Below are positions 51,660 through 63,500 of a stretch of DNA of 64,000 nt, one piece after another. The DNA is from Populus alba (lineage: Eukaryota; Streptophyta; Magnoliopsida; Malpighiales; Salicaceae): positions 9,396,985 to 9,460,984 of the forward strand of contig NC_133292.1 of the NCBI RefSeq assembly GCF_005239225.2. Direction: 5' to 3'. Numbering within the stretch: position 1 is the first letter of the stretch; each line of letters opens with the position of its first letter. The position numbers and the translations under genes were made by a program. The notes beneath the pieces are model-generated. The model was given only the letters and a program-made list of their open reading frames with translations. It ran no database searches and had not been told where the DNA came from.

Positions 51660-52102
51660 ATGAAAGCCTTTCTTGTGATCATATGCATTCTCTTAGCAAC
51701 CATCCTCTTCTCCCCCTCATCCACTTGCACTGCTCGAGAATTGCTGGGCGGGAAAGGTGAAAAACCTGTTTCTGTTTCCTTTTATTTAATTTAAGATAAT
51801 TAAGCAGCTCATATGTGTGTTCTGTGTTTGTGTATCATCTTGCATGCATATATTTTAGGACCATGACTTAATTATGCTATAAATTAAGATGCTGCTTGTT
51901 ATCGCAGAGCATTTATTTATTTCTTTTTCGACTAACAATATAAATGTTTGCAGATCCATACACGGGATCTGGCCCCGCCAATTCAGGATCTCCATGCGGT
52001 GCTGATAAACAAAATTGCCTCCCTAATTCAAGTCCAGGATCGAATAAACCAAAAAAACGTTGTGACTCGCCTGTGGAGCAAACTGACTGTGACCCAAATT
52101 GA
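51660..52102 (+). CDS. Secreted cysteine-containing peptide, RISP-like, copy 4
   Basis: Exons 51660-51756 and 51954-52102 encode 81 aa. The mature peptide is identical to copy 1 (GADKQNCLPNSSPGSNKPKK centre). The leader and first half of the intron carry copy-2-type variants, while the second half of the intron, exon 2 and 3' UTR carry copy-1-type variants, so the gene is a mosaic. The in-frame upstream ATG is at 51600. It is the copy closest to the receptor gene (3.2 kb). Confidence 0.8.
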
Positions 52103-54324
52103 AGATTGAAGGCGAGCAAAGTTGTATGCGGTCTTAAGAGTGACAACAACTAGTCATGTTATGTGTGTGTGTGTGTGTGTGTGTGTTACATATTTTGATT
52201 CCAGAACTATACATTTATGTAAGAAAAATAAATTAACTTCCCAGTACATGGTGACAGCAACTTGCATCATGATCAGGTTTTGATTTTTCTTGGTCTTGAT
52301 TCCATGAAGTTGTGTAATCTTTGTTGAGGTTTATGCAAAATAAATAAAGAGCTTGATTGGTCTAGCTATCTCTTCTCTTCTATGATGCTCATATGCCTTT
52401 GCTTTTGATGAACTTTATACCAACAAATAAAAAGCTGGCCTTTAATACTATCTCATCATAAACCCACAAGAACAAATATTTACATATAGGCTCGCGTGAA
52501 GAAGCACAGTGCTAGAGAGAGTATGGGGTTTTTTTTAATTAGAAACTGGCCACTAAAATCAACAGCGCAGAAATCATGAACTGATTTTACTCCGGCTGCT
52601 CTTGTCATAGCAGCTTGTTCTTGTTTTTGGTGTTAATTATACGATCCCTGATCACTTAACAAAGAAAACTGTGAGCTAATAAATCCCGTTTCTAATATAT
52701 TTCCAATAAATCAGGGACAGATCTAAATTTCAGAAACTAAAAGGCATATGCAACTACTCTTGGAGTATTGGAGAGATTTTTGATATGGCCCAATAACTAC
52801 AAATTAAATTAAAAACTAAAAAAAAGCAAAGAAAAGCTTGTGACAAGGAAGATTTATGTTAACGATCAATATAACATACTTAATTAGGAGAATATTCTGT
52901 CTGTGCAATTCTAGCATTCATGAGATGTTAATAATAAAAAAAGGAAAAATATACTGCAAAATTGTTCATTCCCGCGGGTTCGTTTCTTGAAGTTAAAAAA
53001 ATGAAAGGGGGGGTAATTTCGAATGTTGTAGGAGATTGAATCAGGAAATGTAAAAAAAAAATGATAAAATAAAGAAAAACTATGATATACATTACAAGAG
53101 AAAAACACAAGGAATTACTAATTTTGTATCTTGAGCAGTATGTGTATCAGTTTATTTTTATGTAATTAAGCTATACACCTAAATAGGAAATAAAATATTC
53201 ATAGTTTCTAAATTAATGGTGTAGGAATAATTAGAACCATGTACCCAAACACAAACACTGGTTAAATGAGTTTGTAGTGCTGGTGTAGTAGGTTTGATGA
53301 TAAAATAAGGGTCATGAACAAAATAACAGCTGGTGGACTTCAATTTCAAGGTATACGCTACGTGTCCAGTTCTTTCTTCACCTTATTACATGCGGTACTG
53401 TGGCATCACACCAGCAAAGAGATGGGTTTTAAGAGCCGAATCTGCTTTGTAAAAGATTGAGAGAATCATTTTACAACCGATTTAGTTTTGTATAGCTTAA
53501 TAGATCTATTAAAATTAATCTTGATTTAATACATTTAATAATAATCAATAGCACTCTTATCCGTAGGTAAAGGAATCAAGTTTCAAGTATATGTCTTATA
53601 TAAAGTAAAAAGTTCTCAAATTCATACTAGATTTTGCAGAAATAAAAAACAATATTATTCTAAAAAAAACTTCCTTTAGCAGAAGATAAAATTACCAAAA
53701 TAGTTGGATATGTGAAAGTTGTGTTTGAAATTAAACCTCGTTTTATAAAACTAACTCTAATACTATATTAAAACAATTCAGTTAAATATAAATTCTAGCT
53801 TTATTTTATAAAATCAGCTATGATACTATATTAAAATAATTCAATTAACACAAAAATAAATACAAACATGGAAGAGAAGGAGGCTAGAATTCTCCCCAAT
53901 TTCATTTGTCTAAAAGTTCTTCCTTTAACATAATAAAAAAAACTTAGATATATGTTAAATTAAAAGTATTATCTTATTCTTAATAAATAAAACAAAATAA
54001 ATATATTATTTAACAGTACTGTCCACACCTTCTACTCCTGGCTTAACAAAGGTTCAATGTTCGACGGACCCTTCCCCTTCTTCAATAAAGACTCATTGAC
54101 TTGGAGCCATCGCAGCCGGGAAGGATCCAACGAGTGTCCAAAGAAAGAATGTTTTAAAATAAACCATTTGAGACCAAGTTGTCCTGTTTCAAGTCAAAAA
54201 GGGTCCAGAAGAGCAATGCCAAGCCTTTAAATACAAGACAGAACTGTATTGTTGGCTGTCGGCTTGGGGAGCCCCGATTTTCCAGTCAAGGATGAGGGGC
54301 TACGCTGGCTCCTTTCGTAAGGAG

Positions 54325-54420
54325 CTCTATTTATTTATTTATTTTATAAGCTCAAATACTTCTAGGAGGATTTGAACCGGTTTTGCAAGTGCAAGGAACT
54401 TATTACCACTAAGGCCCATT
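54325..54420 (-). mobile_element. Short tRNA-like SINE in unit 4
   Basis: Box-B-like GGTTCAAATCC and the TAAATAAATAAATAG tail, orthologous to those in the other units. Confidence 0.6.
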
Positions 54421-55082
54421 GGTTTTATAAACTATTCATTAACTTGTTTTCTTTTAAGGTACTTAGGCTTACTAGTTTAAATACGACTTTTTGTTATCGG
54501 AAGTTTAGTAGTTTTATAATGATTTTCACCAAGAAAATTCCCTTTTTTACTTACAGAAAAAGCATGTTTTATTTCCTATTCTTGATTTCTTTTATAATAA
54601 CTTTCTACATTGGAAGCACATCGGGAGTCATTTAGTTGAATGTTTCAAAACACGTATGTGCCTGAACAAACTCCCCTCGAAACAATGAGTTAAATGATAC
54701 TTGACGTCAAAAATCATCACATTTTCATATGACAATTTGTTTTGAGGAGAAATTCATCTTATATTTTCAAAAAGAATAATAATAAAGAAAACCTTGAAAA
54801 AAAAAAAGGAAAGTTGGAAAGGATTGGACAAGCTAGACGCAGGGGCCTTTGCTTTAAATGGTTACTTGAATTTATGTGAAAAAAATCTCAGTTGGCAAAA
54901 GGAAGCTTTTAAGAAATTCCATTGGTGAATTATACTTGAGGAAAACCAGTCTGATCATTTCAAAACTGTGACCACAATTTTTTCTTCCTCTAGTTGTTTT
55001 TATAAATTTCAGTAAAACATTTAGCAGCGCAGCCCAACTAATCCGCCCGCCAGGAGCTAAGTTGACACTCTTGCTTTTTTTA

Positions 55083-55118
55083 AAGAACCGAGCAAGTTGC
55101 AAGAACCGAGCAAGTTGC
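55083..55118. repeat. 18-bp perfect tandem duplication in the receptor promoter
   Basis: AAGAACCGAGCAAGTTGC occurs twice head to tail (55083-55100 and 55101-55118), about 120 bases upstream of the TATA box. Confidence 0.9.
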
Positions 55119-55237
55119 AAGAACACTGCTGTCTTGCAGAATAATGGGCCAAAAAAGGAAAGCGGTAGGAATCTTACTGTTTGCAATTAGTGATTTTATA
55201 ATTACGGCAAAAATTTGAGTCGCACAGTCAAGCTGTC

Positions 55238-55245
55238 TATAAATA
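55238..55245 (+). promoter_or_regulatory. TATA box of the LRR-RLP gene
   Basis: TATAAATA, 100 bases before the ATG at 55338, at the expected place for a short leader. Confidence 0.7.
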
Positions 55246-55337
55246 GTACAAAACACACATTTGATTTCCGTCTCACCCGAGTGCTCGAGCACCTTAATTT
55301 CATTTTGCGTCCACTGTTTTGAATACTGAAAGAGAAA

Positions 55338-58300
55338 ATGGGATGTTTACTACGGTTCACTCAGTCTGTGTCTTTAATTTTGTTTCTCTTGCATTTTAAT
55401 CCAACAGTTTCGTCATCCTTGTCTTCAAACTTCTCCTCTTCAGCTCAATTGTGTGCCCGTGACCAAAGTATTCATCTGCTCCAGTTCAAAGATTCTTTTT
55501 CCATTAATCCTTCTGCTTCTTTTGAGTATTGTGAAAATCCCAAGACAGAGTCATGGAAAGAGGGCACAGATTGCTGCTTGTGGGATGGGGTGACTTGTGA
55601 CATCAAGAGTGGGCAAGTCATTGGGCTTGACCTTGCCTGCAGCATGCTTTATGGCGCTCTCCATTCCAATAGCACTCTCTTCTCCCTTCATCATCTTCAA
55701 AAGCTCGACCTCTCTTACAATGATTTCAATCTCTCTCATATTTCATCTCAGTTTGGCGACTTTTCCAGTTTGACACATCTTAACCTAAACTATTCGGGTT
55801 TTACTGGCCTAGTTCCATCACAAATCTCTCATCTGTCCAAACTGGTTTCGCTTGATCTCTCTTATAATAACAAACTGGCACTAGAACCAATTCCTTTTAA
55901 CAAGCTTGTTCAAAACCTAACCAAGCTAAGAGAACTTCATTTGAGCGAGGTAGACATGTCAATGGTTGTACCCAGTTCCTTGATGAATCTTTCTTCTCCT
56001 TTGTCATCACTCCAGCTCATTAGATGTGGATTGCAAGGGAAATTACCAAGTAACGTCCATGGGCTATCAAACTTGCAGCTGCTTGATTTATCGGAGAACA
56101 TGGACCTTACTGGCTCTTTTCCACCATTCAATGTGAGTAATGCTCTTTCATACTTGGATCTATCAATGACGGGGATTTCAATACATCTAGAACATGATCC
56201 AGTTAATAATTTGAAGTCGGTGAAGCAATTGTATCTTAAACAATGCAATTTTACTGGCTCAAGTCTACCACGGCTTGGCAACCTCACACAACTCACTGTG
56301 TTGGACATTTCATATAACAACTTGAGTGGTCACATCCCTTTCTCTATAGGAAAACTTAAGCACCTCCAGACCTTGAATCTCGGATTCAACAATTTTACAG
56401 GTTCGGTTCCATCTGATTTTGAGCAGCTCACTGAGTTGGTTTCACTTGATCTCTCTGGGAACTCTTACCTGACACTAGATTCATCTTCTCTTAACAAGCT
56501 TGTTCAAAACCTAACCAAGTTAAGAAAACTCCTTTTGCGGTGGGTAAATATGTCTTTGGTTGTACCCAATTCCTTGAAGAATTTTCCGTCTTCTTTGTCA
56601 ATTCTTTCTTTCGGGAATTGTGGGCTGCGAGGGGAATTCCCAGCCAACATCTTTCTCTTACCAAACCTTGAATTTCTCAATTTGGGGGGTAACGTAGGCC
56701 TCACAGGTTCTTTTCCTTCCTCCAATGTGAGCAGTTCCCTCGAGGAGTTAGCTCTTTTTGATACGAAAATCTCAATTTCTATCGAGAATGACTTTATCAA
56801 TAATCTAAAGTCGTTGACAAAGCTGTATCTCAGTAACTGTAACATTAGCAAAAGATCAAATCTAGCCCTACTTGGTAACCTCACACAGCTTATTGAATTA
56901 GATCTCGCATTTAATAATTTGAGTGGCCGCATCCCGTCATCTCTTGCAAACCTTGTGAATCTCAATTTGTTGGATCTTAGTTCCAATAATTTCAAGGGTC
57001 AGATTCCAGATTTTTTGGGTAGCCTGACACAACTTGAACGTTTATTTTTATCAGATAATCAATTGCTAGGCCCTATCTCTCCTCAAATAACCAGCCTTCC
57101 AAATCTAATATCTCTCATGTTATCTGATAACTTGTTCACGGGCACAATACCGTCCTTTTTGTTTTCTCATCCCTCTCTGCAGTATTTGGACCTCCATGGT
57201 AACTTATTCACTGGGAATTTAAGTGAATTCCAGTACAATTCATTAAGATTGCTTGATTTGAGCAATAACCACTTGCATGGCCCAATTCCAAGTTCAGTTT
57301 TCAATCAAGAGAACTTGATAGTCCTTAAACTTGCATCCAACAAGTTAACAGGAGAGATTTCTTCTTCTGCTTGTAAGCTGACAGCCCTACAAGTACTTGA
57401 CTTGTCCAACAACAGCTTGAGTGGTTTTATACCACAATGTCTGGGGAGCTTGAGCGACAGTCTCTCAGTGTTGCATCTTGGCATGAATGATCTCCAAGGC
57501 ACAATCCTTTCAAGGTTTTTGGTGGGGAATAACTTGAGATATCTCAATCTCAATGGCAACGAATTGGAAGGGGAAATACCACCATCTATGATCAACTGTA
57601 CACAATTGGAGGTTCTTGATCTTGGCTTCAATAAGATAAAAGGCAAGTTCCCCTACTTTCTGGATACGCTTCAAGAGCTACAGGTTCTTGTTCTAAAATC
57701 CAACGAGCTCCATGGGTTTGTGAAAGGTCCGACGACCAGCTACGCCTTTTCAAAACTAAGGATTTTTGACATCTCCAGCAATAATTTTAGTGGACCATTG
57801 CCAACTGGGTATTTCAATGGTCTGGAAGCAATGAAGACCTTGGATCAAGATATGATTTACATGAAGGTTAGAAACATCAGTTATGATTATTCTGTAAAAC
57901 TGACGTGGAAAGGGCTGGAAATTGAGTTTGTGAAAATTAGAAGTACCCTCGCATTCATTGATTTGTCGCACAACAGTTTTATTGGAGAGATACCAGAGTC
58001 GATTGGAAAGCTTAATGCACTTCAACAGCTAAACTTCTCTCACAACTCCCTTACAGGATATATTCAACCTTCATTGGGGAATTTGGCCAATCTGGAATCG
58101 TTAGATCTCTCTTCAAATTTGCTTACGGGAAGGATTCCGATGCAGTTGGCAGATCTAACATTTCTTAGTGTCCTAAACCTTTCACATAACCAGCTAGAGG
58201 GACCCATACCTAAAGGAAAGCAGTTCAACACGTTCAATAAGGGCTCATTCGAAGGAAACTCGGGCTTGTGTGGATTTCAAATCTCAAATGAATGCAATAG

Positions 58301-58553
58301 TGGTGAGACACAACAACCACCACCATCAAACTCCGAAGAAGGAGATGATTCATCACTGTTTGGAGATGGATTTGGATGGAAAGCAGTTGTGATGGGGTAT
58401 GGATGTGGATTTGTGTTTGGAGCTACAGTGGGATACATAGTGTTTAGAACAAGAAAACCGGCATGGTTTGTGAGGATGGTCGAAGTTCAATGGAATCCGA
58501 AAACAAAAGGAAGAAAGAAGAAAGCTCACAGAAACGGTGCAAGAAGAAACTAA
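55338..58553 (+). CDS. LRR receptor-like protein (Cf/RLP type), candidate RALR-type receptor
   Basis: An intact intronless gene of 1071 aa. A signal peptide (about 1-25) precedes the LRRNT with paired Cys (C39; GTDCCLWDGVTCD, C79-C87). About thirty extracellular LRRs follow (LDLSxNxLxGxIPxxL), interrupted by a non-LRR island (about 825-868, containing SVKLTWKGLEIEF), then about four more repeats and a Cys cap ending at C986. An acidic juxtamembrane stretch leads to one membrane helix (about 1014-1036) with overlapping GxxxG motifs (GYGCGFVFGATVG). The 35-residue tail is basic and there is no kinase. RLPs of this form signal with the co-kinase SOBIR1 through the GxxxG helix. Its position next to the secreted-peptide array matches the reported RISP/RALR pairing. 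The ligand is inferred, not shown. Confidence 0.93.
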   Translation: MGCLLRFTQSVSLILFLLHFNPTVSSSLSSNFSSSAQLCARDQSIHLLQFKDSFSINPSASFEYCENPKTESWKEGTDCCLWDGVTCDIKSGQVIGLDLACSMLYGALHSNSTLFSLHHLQKLDLSYNDFNLSHISSQFGDFSSLTHLNLNYSGFTGLVPSQISHLSKLVSLDLSYNNKLALEPIPFNKLVQNLTKLRELHLSEVDMSMVVPSSLMNLSSPLSSLQLIRCGLQGKLPSNVHGLSNLQLLDLSENMDLTGSFPPFNVSNALSYLDLSMTGISIHLEHDPVNNLKSVKQLYLKQCNFTGSSLPRLGNLTQLTVLDISYNNLSGHIPFSIGKLKHLQTLNLGFNNFTGSVPSDFEQLTELVSLDLSGNSYLTLDSSSLNKLVQNLTKLRKLLLRWVNMSLVVPNSLKNFPSSLSILSFGNCGLRGEFPANIFLLPNLEFLNLGGNVGLTGSFPSSNVSSSLEELALFDTKISISIENDFINNLKSLTKLYLSNCNISKRSNLALLGNLTQLIELDLAFNNLSGRIPSSLANLVNLNLLDLSSNNFKGQIPDFLGSLTQLERLFLSDNQLLGPISPQITSLPNLISLMLSDNLFTGTIPSFLFSHPSLQYLDLHGNLFTGNLSEFQYNSLRLLDLSNNHLHGPIPSSVFNQENLIVLKLASNKLTGEISSSACKLTALQVLDLSNNSLSGFIPQCLGSLSDSLSVLHLGMNDLQGTILSRFLVGNNLRYLNLNGNELEGEIPPSMINCTQLEVLDLGFNKIKGKFPYFLDTLQELQVLVLKSNELHGFVKGPTTSYAFSKLRIFDISSNNFSGPLPTGYFNGLEAMKTLDQDMIYMKVRNISYDYSVKLTWKGLEIEFVKIRSTLAFIDLSHNSFIGEIPESIGKLNALQQLNFSHNSLTGYIQPSLGNLANLESLDLSSNLLTGRIPMQLADLTFLSVLNLSHNQLEGPIPKGKQFNTFNKGSFEGNSGLCGFQISNECNSGETQQPPPSNSEEGDDSSLFGDGFGWKAVVMGYGCGFVFGATVGYIVFRTRKPAWFVRMVEVQWNPKTKGRKKKAHRNGARRN

Positions 58554-60568
58554 CCGTTGAAGCAGGTATTTTCAGGTAATTTATTCAAGCGTCTGATGTA
58601 TTTTCAAGATGTCAGATATATATATAGTGAAGTTTCTATAATGTTTTTTTTCTATTGCATTGAACTTTTTTTTTTAACAGCAGAGCAGGCTATTCATTCA
58701 ACCACTAGGGAAATCTTCTACAAGAATACAACGAAGTTCATCTGGGTGGTTGTAAACCCAGTCAAGTAGACATTTGAAACATCTAGTCGCCCTGGCTTTC
58801 CACTCTGCGGCAACATTTGCACTTCTACCCACCCAAGCTACTGTCACAAATTGATAGCGCGGAGCACTTGTTTCTCATTATCAGTTTCTACAATCAATTG
58901 GCAAGTTGAAGACTGACTACCCAACGCAATATTCTACCTTATGTGATGCGTCGCCAATAATTGTAGCTGTGATTTTCTACCATGCGAATAACATTAGAAT
59001 GGAAGATTCATAGTGTTGGACCCACCTTCCACTCTACATCTGTTTTACTCTTCTGGTGTTGGGTTTTTTCTCTCTTTCCCTCCTTTTTCAATGGTTTTCT
59101 TGCAATGATGGGTGTTGATAAGGTGAAAACAGAGTCAATGTATGTTTAAAACCTTTCTGTTATATATAGTTAATTTCAAGCAGCCTGAATTTGGCATGGT
59201 GCGAGATTTATATTATTGACAAAACATCCGGTTTTCGACAGCTGAAAATGATTCAATCTATTCAATATTGGCTAATAAAGGTTGTAGCTTTCGATAGAAT
59301 GAAGTTTTAAGAATACAATTTTCTTTACAAAATAACGTTATAAACTGGATATTCTGTACAGAATATATACACGCTTAGAAATCCTTCTTTTACCAGTGCT
59401 CAATCGAAGCATGCGAATTGTTAAGAGCAACTAATTTTTCATGTAATAGAGTGAACAACCCAGTGATTGTTCCACGCACCGGTTTATAGTGGGATTAAAT
59501 GGCAGTAAATAAATAAATTAATATGGCAGCATGGGGTAAGTTACATACAGCCTCTCCAATGCTGAGAAATGATCTTGAAGCAATTTTTTATGCATCTTGA
59601 TCTACCGGCCTTGTACTGGACTGCTCAAATATTCAAGGCCAAAAGAAAGGCTTAATCCAGAGATCATGGTGAAGAGTGCAATAATCTGCTCCTAGTCGCC
59701 TAAATGGACACTGAATTGTACGCTATGATCCATATAATTTCACATTCGTTCGGCCTCTCGCCATCGTTAATTTATATTCGGCTTATTTAGCAGATTCAAT
59801 GGTCTGGGTCATGAATGTACAGAAAAAATAATCAACCCTTTGTATAGAAAAAAAACAATAACCATCTAAGTTATTATTTGTTTTATATATATAAAAGGCA
59901 GGTGCAGACAGCCACTCCCTTTTTCTTGATATTTTTTTTATTTAAATTCCTGGATTTTCTTGGTTTCATCTTCTTAATCAAGTTAAATCCAAATAAATAA
60001 CCATCTCTGTACTGAGCATTCACCAAAATTAAATTTTTTGAGGCTTTTTTATTTATAAGAAGGGATGGGGTGTGTCGGGTGTAGCCAAATTAAATTTTGC
60101 ATAAAATCCCCAAAGACCTCGTTGCATGCATGAGGTCAGCATATTCTTCAAACAATGGGGGACCCAGTCGCTGAGTCGATCTTCTCATCGCATGACCCGG
60201 GCTTCATCCAAACTAGAGGTCACTTCCTAACTGTCGATCCCTTTTATGAGCTTGTAGCTTTTGGTTTTTCCCAACAGTACTGCAAACGGGAAAAAGACGC
60301 GAGTCCTGGGTGAATATCCTTATTGAGATTTCTATCAGATATGTGCCCTGCCATGCAACTATTCTGCTACGCTAGTTAAGTACCCTCTGTTGTAGTTTAT
60401 CTTACGCATGAAAACTAATCCGTCTGTGCTAGTTATGCTATGCAGAGAGTAAAACTGGCTTATAGGTTTATGCATGCATTTTAAAGGCACACAAGTTTGC
60501 TCCATCGTCTGAATAAAAAGTCTATTTTAATACAGGTTTTAAAAAAAAGCACTTACCACAGACCAACA
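58554..60568. other. 3' region of the receptor gene and intergenic DNA
   Basis: Likely contains the receptor 3' UTR, possibly with an intron ending at the AACAG acceptor near 58680. No further coding sequence was recognised between here and the PLAA gene. Confidence 0.4.
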
Positions 60569-63500
60569 TCACTTCTGTTTTGTTAGCAGTTCAATGTCAG
60601 CTCCAACTTCTGCAATCTTCGTTTCTTTAGAAGCTTTGGCTGTTTTCGCAACATTCTCAACATCAAAGTCCAATGCAATTCTTTTCACCAGACCATCAAG
60701 CATCTGTGCAAGGAAGACATCAAGATGTTCCTGAATTAAACAATTGGTAGGACGCAAGTACTCTGATATATAAAACAATAGGCATCCCTCAAGAAACAAT
60801 CCAAGTGTAGCTCTCCCTATTTAAATTCGATTAACAACTTGCCTTGACTAACCGTGTTCTTTAAAATCTTTAAGATTCCAGTCACTTCTCTTAATATGTT
60901 CTTTTACTCGAAATTCAAGAAGTTGTGATTCATATTAATTCCCTGCTGGGATGCGTAAGGTAAAATGTAGCATACAAGCAATAAACATTAACACTAGAAG
61001 ATCCTAGAAGACCCTAAGCACTATGAAATTCATTTAGTACATATTGAGATCAAAACGTTACCATGGTATACAAGTAAAATTGTATTCCATCATGATATAC
61101 AAGAAAAAATGAAAGATTTATTTGAAAAATCCCTTCTCGATCAATTTCCTATATATTTGAGAAGGGGAGAAAATGCCCACTAAAAGAAAACCAAAACTGC
61201 TAGTTAGAAAAGTAAAATCACTGGGTATATGTAGAGAGAGTAAGATATACCAGTGATCCAACAGCAACTAAAGCCCGGAATTTTGAATCAACTTCAATAT
61301 TTTCCCCTTCTGCAATCTGTAGGGAAAAAGAGGGACACATTTTCAAGATAGGTAAGGATTCCCTTCTCTGGAAATCTAAGCAGAATACTAGATAGGCATT
61401 CTTCGTATTGCAGTCTGGAATAAAATCAGGATAGAACATGCAAAGCATGACCATTTCCAAAAGGTTGCAAGTAAATGATAAACCATACCTCAAGAGCTGC
61501 TGTAAGAACTTGGGATTGGCCTTCAAGATCTTTCTTTTCAATCAACAGCACGGCATAACTGTGAAAACAAATCATAGAATTGATGGAGGAAGGGAAAATA
61601 TATGTGCATCAATACTAGGAGAATATCATAAATCCATGCACTGATGTGGTAATTTAACAAAACTGCAAGAGGGGGGAAAATGTGCGAATGTATGGAGATG
61701 AGAAAATGCTCACTTGAGTATCATGGTAGCATAAGACAACTGCAAGTTCTTATTGGAAGATGAACAACAGCTTGAAAAAGCATCAAGAATCTGCATATCA
61801 GTTAAAAGGCATTATCACTATACATGCGATTGAAAAACAATCATGTGTGCAGAGTTTGCTAAGTATGCCGAAGCTGTGACAGGCTTATGAACATGCTCAA
61901 ACCTATACAGCCAATGATCAAAGTCAGATTTGGACAAAGGCCACAAAAGCATAAATATTTACAACTCCTAATGACCCCAGTAGACCACTATAATGCCAGA
62001 TGAAACATTAAGGCAAAGAACCTCTTAAGAAATAACAATTCAGCATCTTTAATGACAAGGATTATATCCCCTGGATAACAAAGTCAGGGTGACTTGTCAC
62101 TGGTTATTCATATCAACTTCCTATATGTAACTTTGATCTGAGAAAACATTGTGAAAGTTACCTCACTCTGGTGCTTTTGAAGCCAGGTATGGTAGGGTAA
62201 ATTCTTGAATAGATTAGTCACAGCACGGATGCCCGTTAAAAGGTTTGGAGGAAGTGGAGGATTTGTTGCAACTCTCTTGATCATTTCCATCAGGATATCT
62301 GATAGCAAATAAGGTCTACACTAAACATCAAATTTACACATAAAATTCTATAATAATCATAACTAAAACTTGTTCTGCAGTAAAAAAACTAGCATGTTTG
62401 CAGAGAAATTTCTGGTCAGGACACCCTACACCTCAATCCCTCATCATCTGGTCTCATCAACCACTCCATTCTATGTTTAGTGAAAAAAAGTGAGATAATT
62501 TGAAAGGGAACATGCAGAGATAATAGATAATATTTTTTGCAATCAAGTCTCTCAACTAGAACTAAAACATAGTTGCATCTCCAGGTACCATTTTCATCTT
62601 CAACATGCTTGAGAAGTACAGTCGCCCCATCTGGGTGTAGAACAAGCATCCTCAGAATATCAATAACTGAAACAAAACAGTGCACCAAGTGAGCAAAGAT
62701 TATGTACTCATCTATATGAAGGGGGAAAACTGCACTGATGAATTTGCATGAAGTGAGAACCAGTGTCATGCATAGCATTTTACACATGTGGGATGCATGT
62801 ATTACCGCAGGTTTTAAACAATTTTCTAAGCAGGTAACAGTATCTTTAAGTTTAGGTAATTTGAATTGGTAGTCCATGGTTCATCAAATGGAAGAGGGTC
62901 CCACTACATTGTAGAGAGGCATCAGCTATGTGCAATGGAAGCATTCAAGTTAAAAATAAGGCCAGTTCACTTCAATGTGGTTATTCCTATCCACAGAGAT
63001 ATCCTGGCCGCTGAAATATCAGGGGATTCAAGAAAAGGTCCAGCAGGCAAAAAAGCAACCTGTTTGATATCATCAATTTGAAAACCCTGAAAAAACCAAT
63101 GAGTTTGGGATCATCAGTTAAAATTCTGATAGTAATTAAAATTAGGCTTCTTGTAGGCTAATATTTCTCAAAGCTAGCTTTGGATTTTCCAGTGAAATGC
63201 AGTCCGTTGCCCAGAAAAATAGAGCTGAATTGGGTAATCTTTGAACAAACCCAAAGCATCTGTGATATCAGCTTAGTTCATTCTTTATTGAACCTCAAGC
63301 TGGTAAAATAAATATCTCAAATAGTGCTCAAAGTTAAAAGTGTTTGGGCAGGTTCTCAATGACTCTGCGAAAGCATTATCCAAATGGCACCAGTTGCCAT
63401 ATATAGAGAAAATCACAAAATATTAAGGATGAACATGCATAGAGGTTCACAATCAACAGCATGTATAATGTAAAATACTGACCTGGAAATATCATTGCCA

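Larger units (their letters stand above)
50336..54925 (+). repeat. Tandem segmental duplication, unit 4
   Basis: The most complete unit at its left end (50340-50860 matches two separate stretches of unit 1). It holds peptide gene copy 4, the post-gene block (52540-53460), block D (54023-54290) and a short SINE (54325-54420), and stops about 400 bases before the receptor gene. Confidence 0.8.

Noticed and set aside
55551..58025. Several minus-strand open frames inside the LRR-RLP gene
   Set aside because: Their sequence reads as the antisense of leucine-rich repeats (R/L/S-rich); they are shadows.
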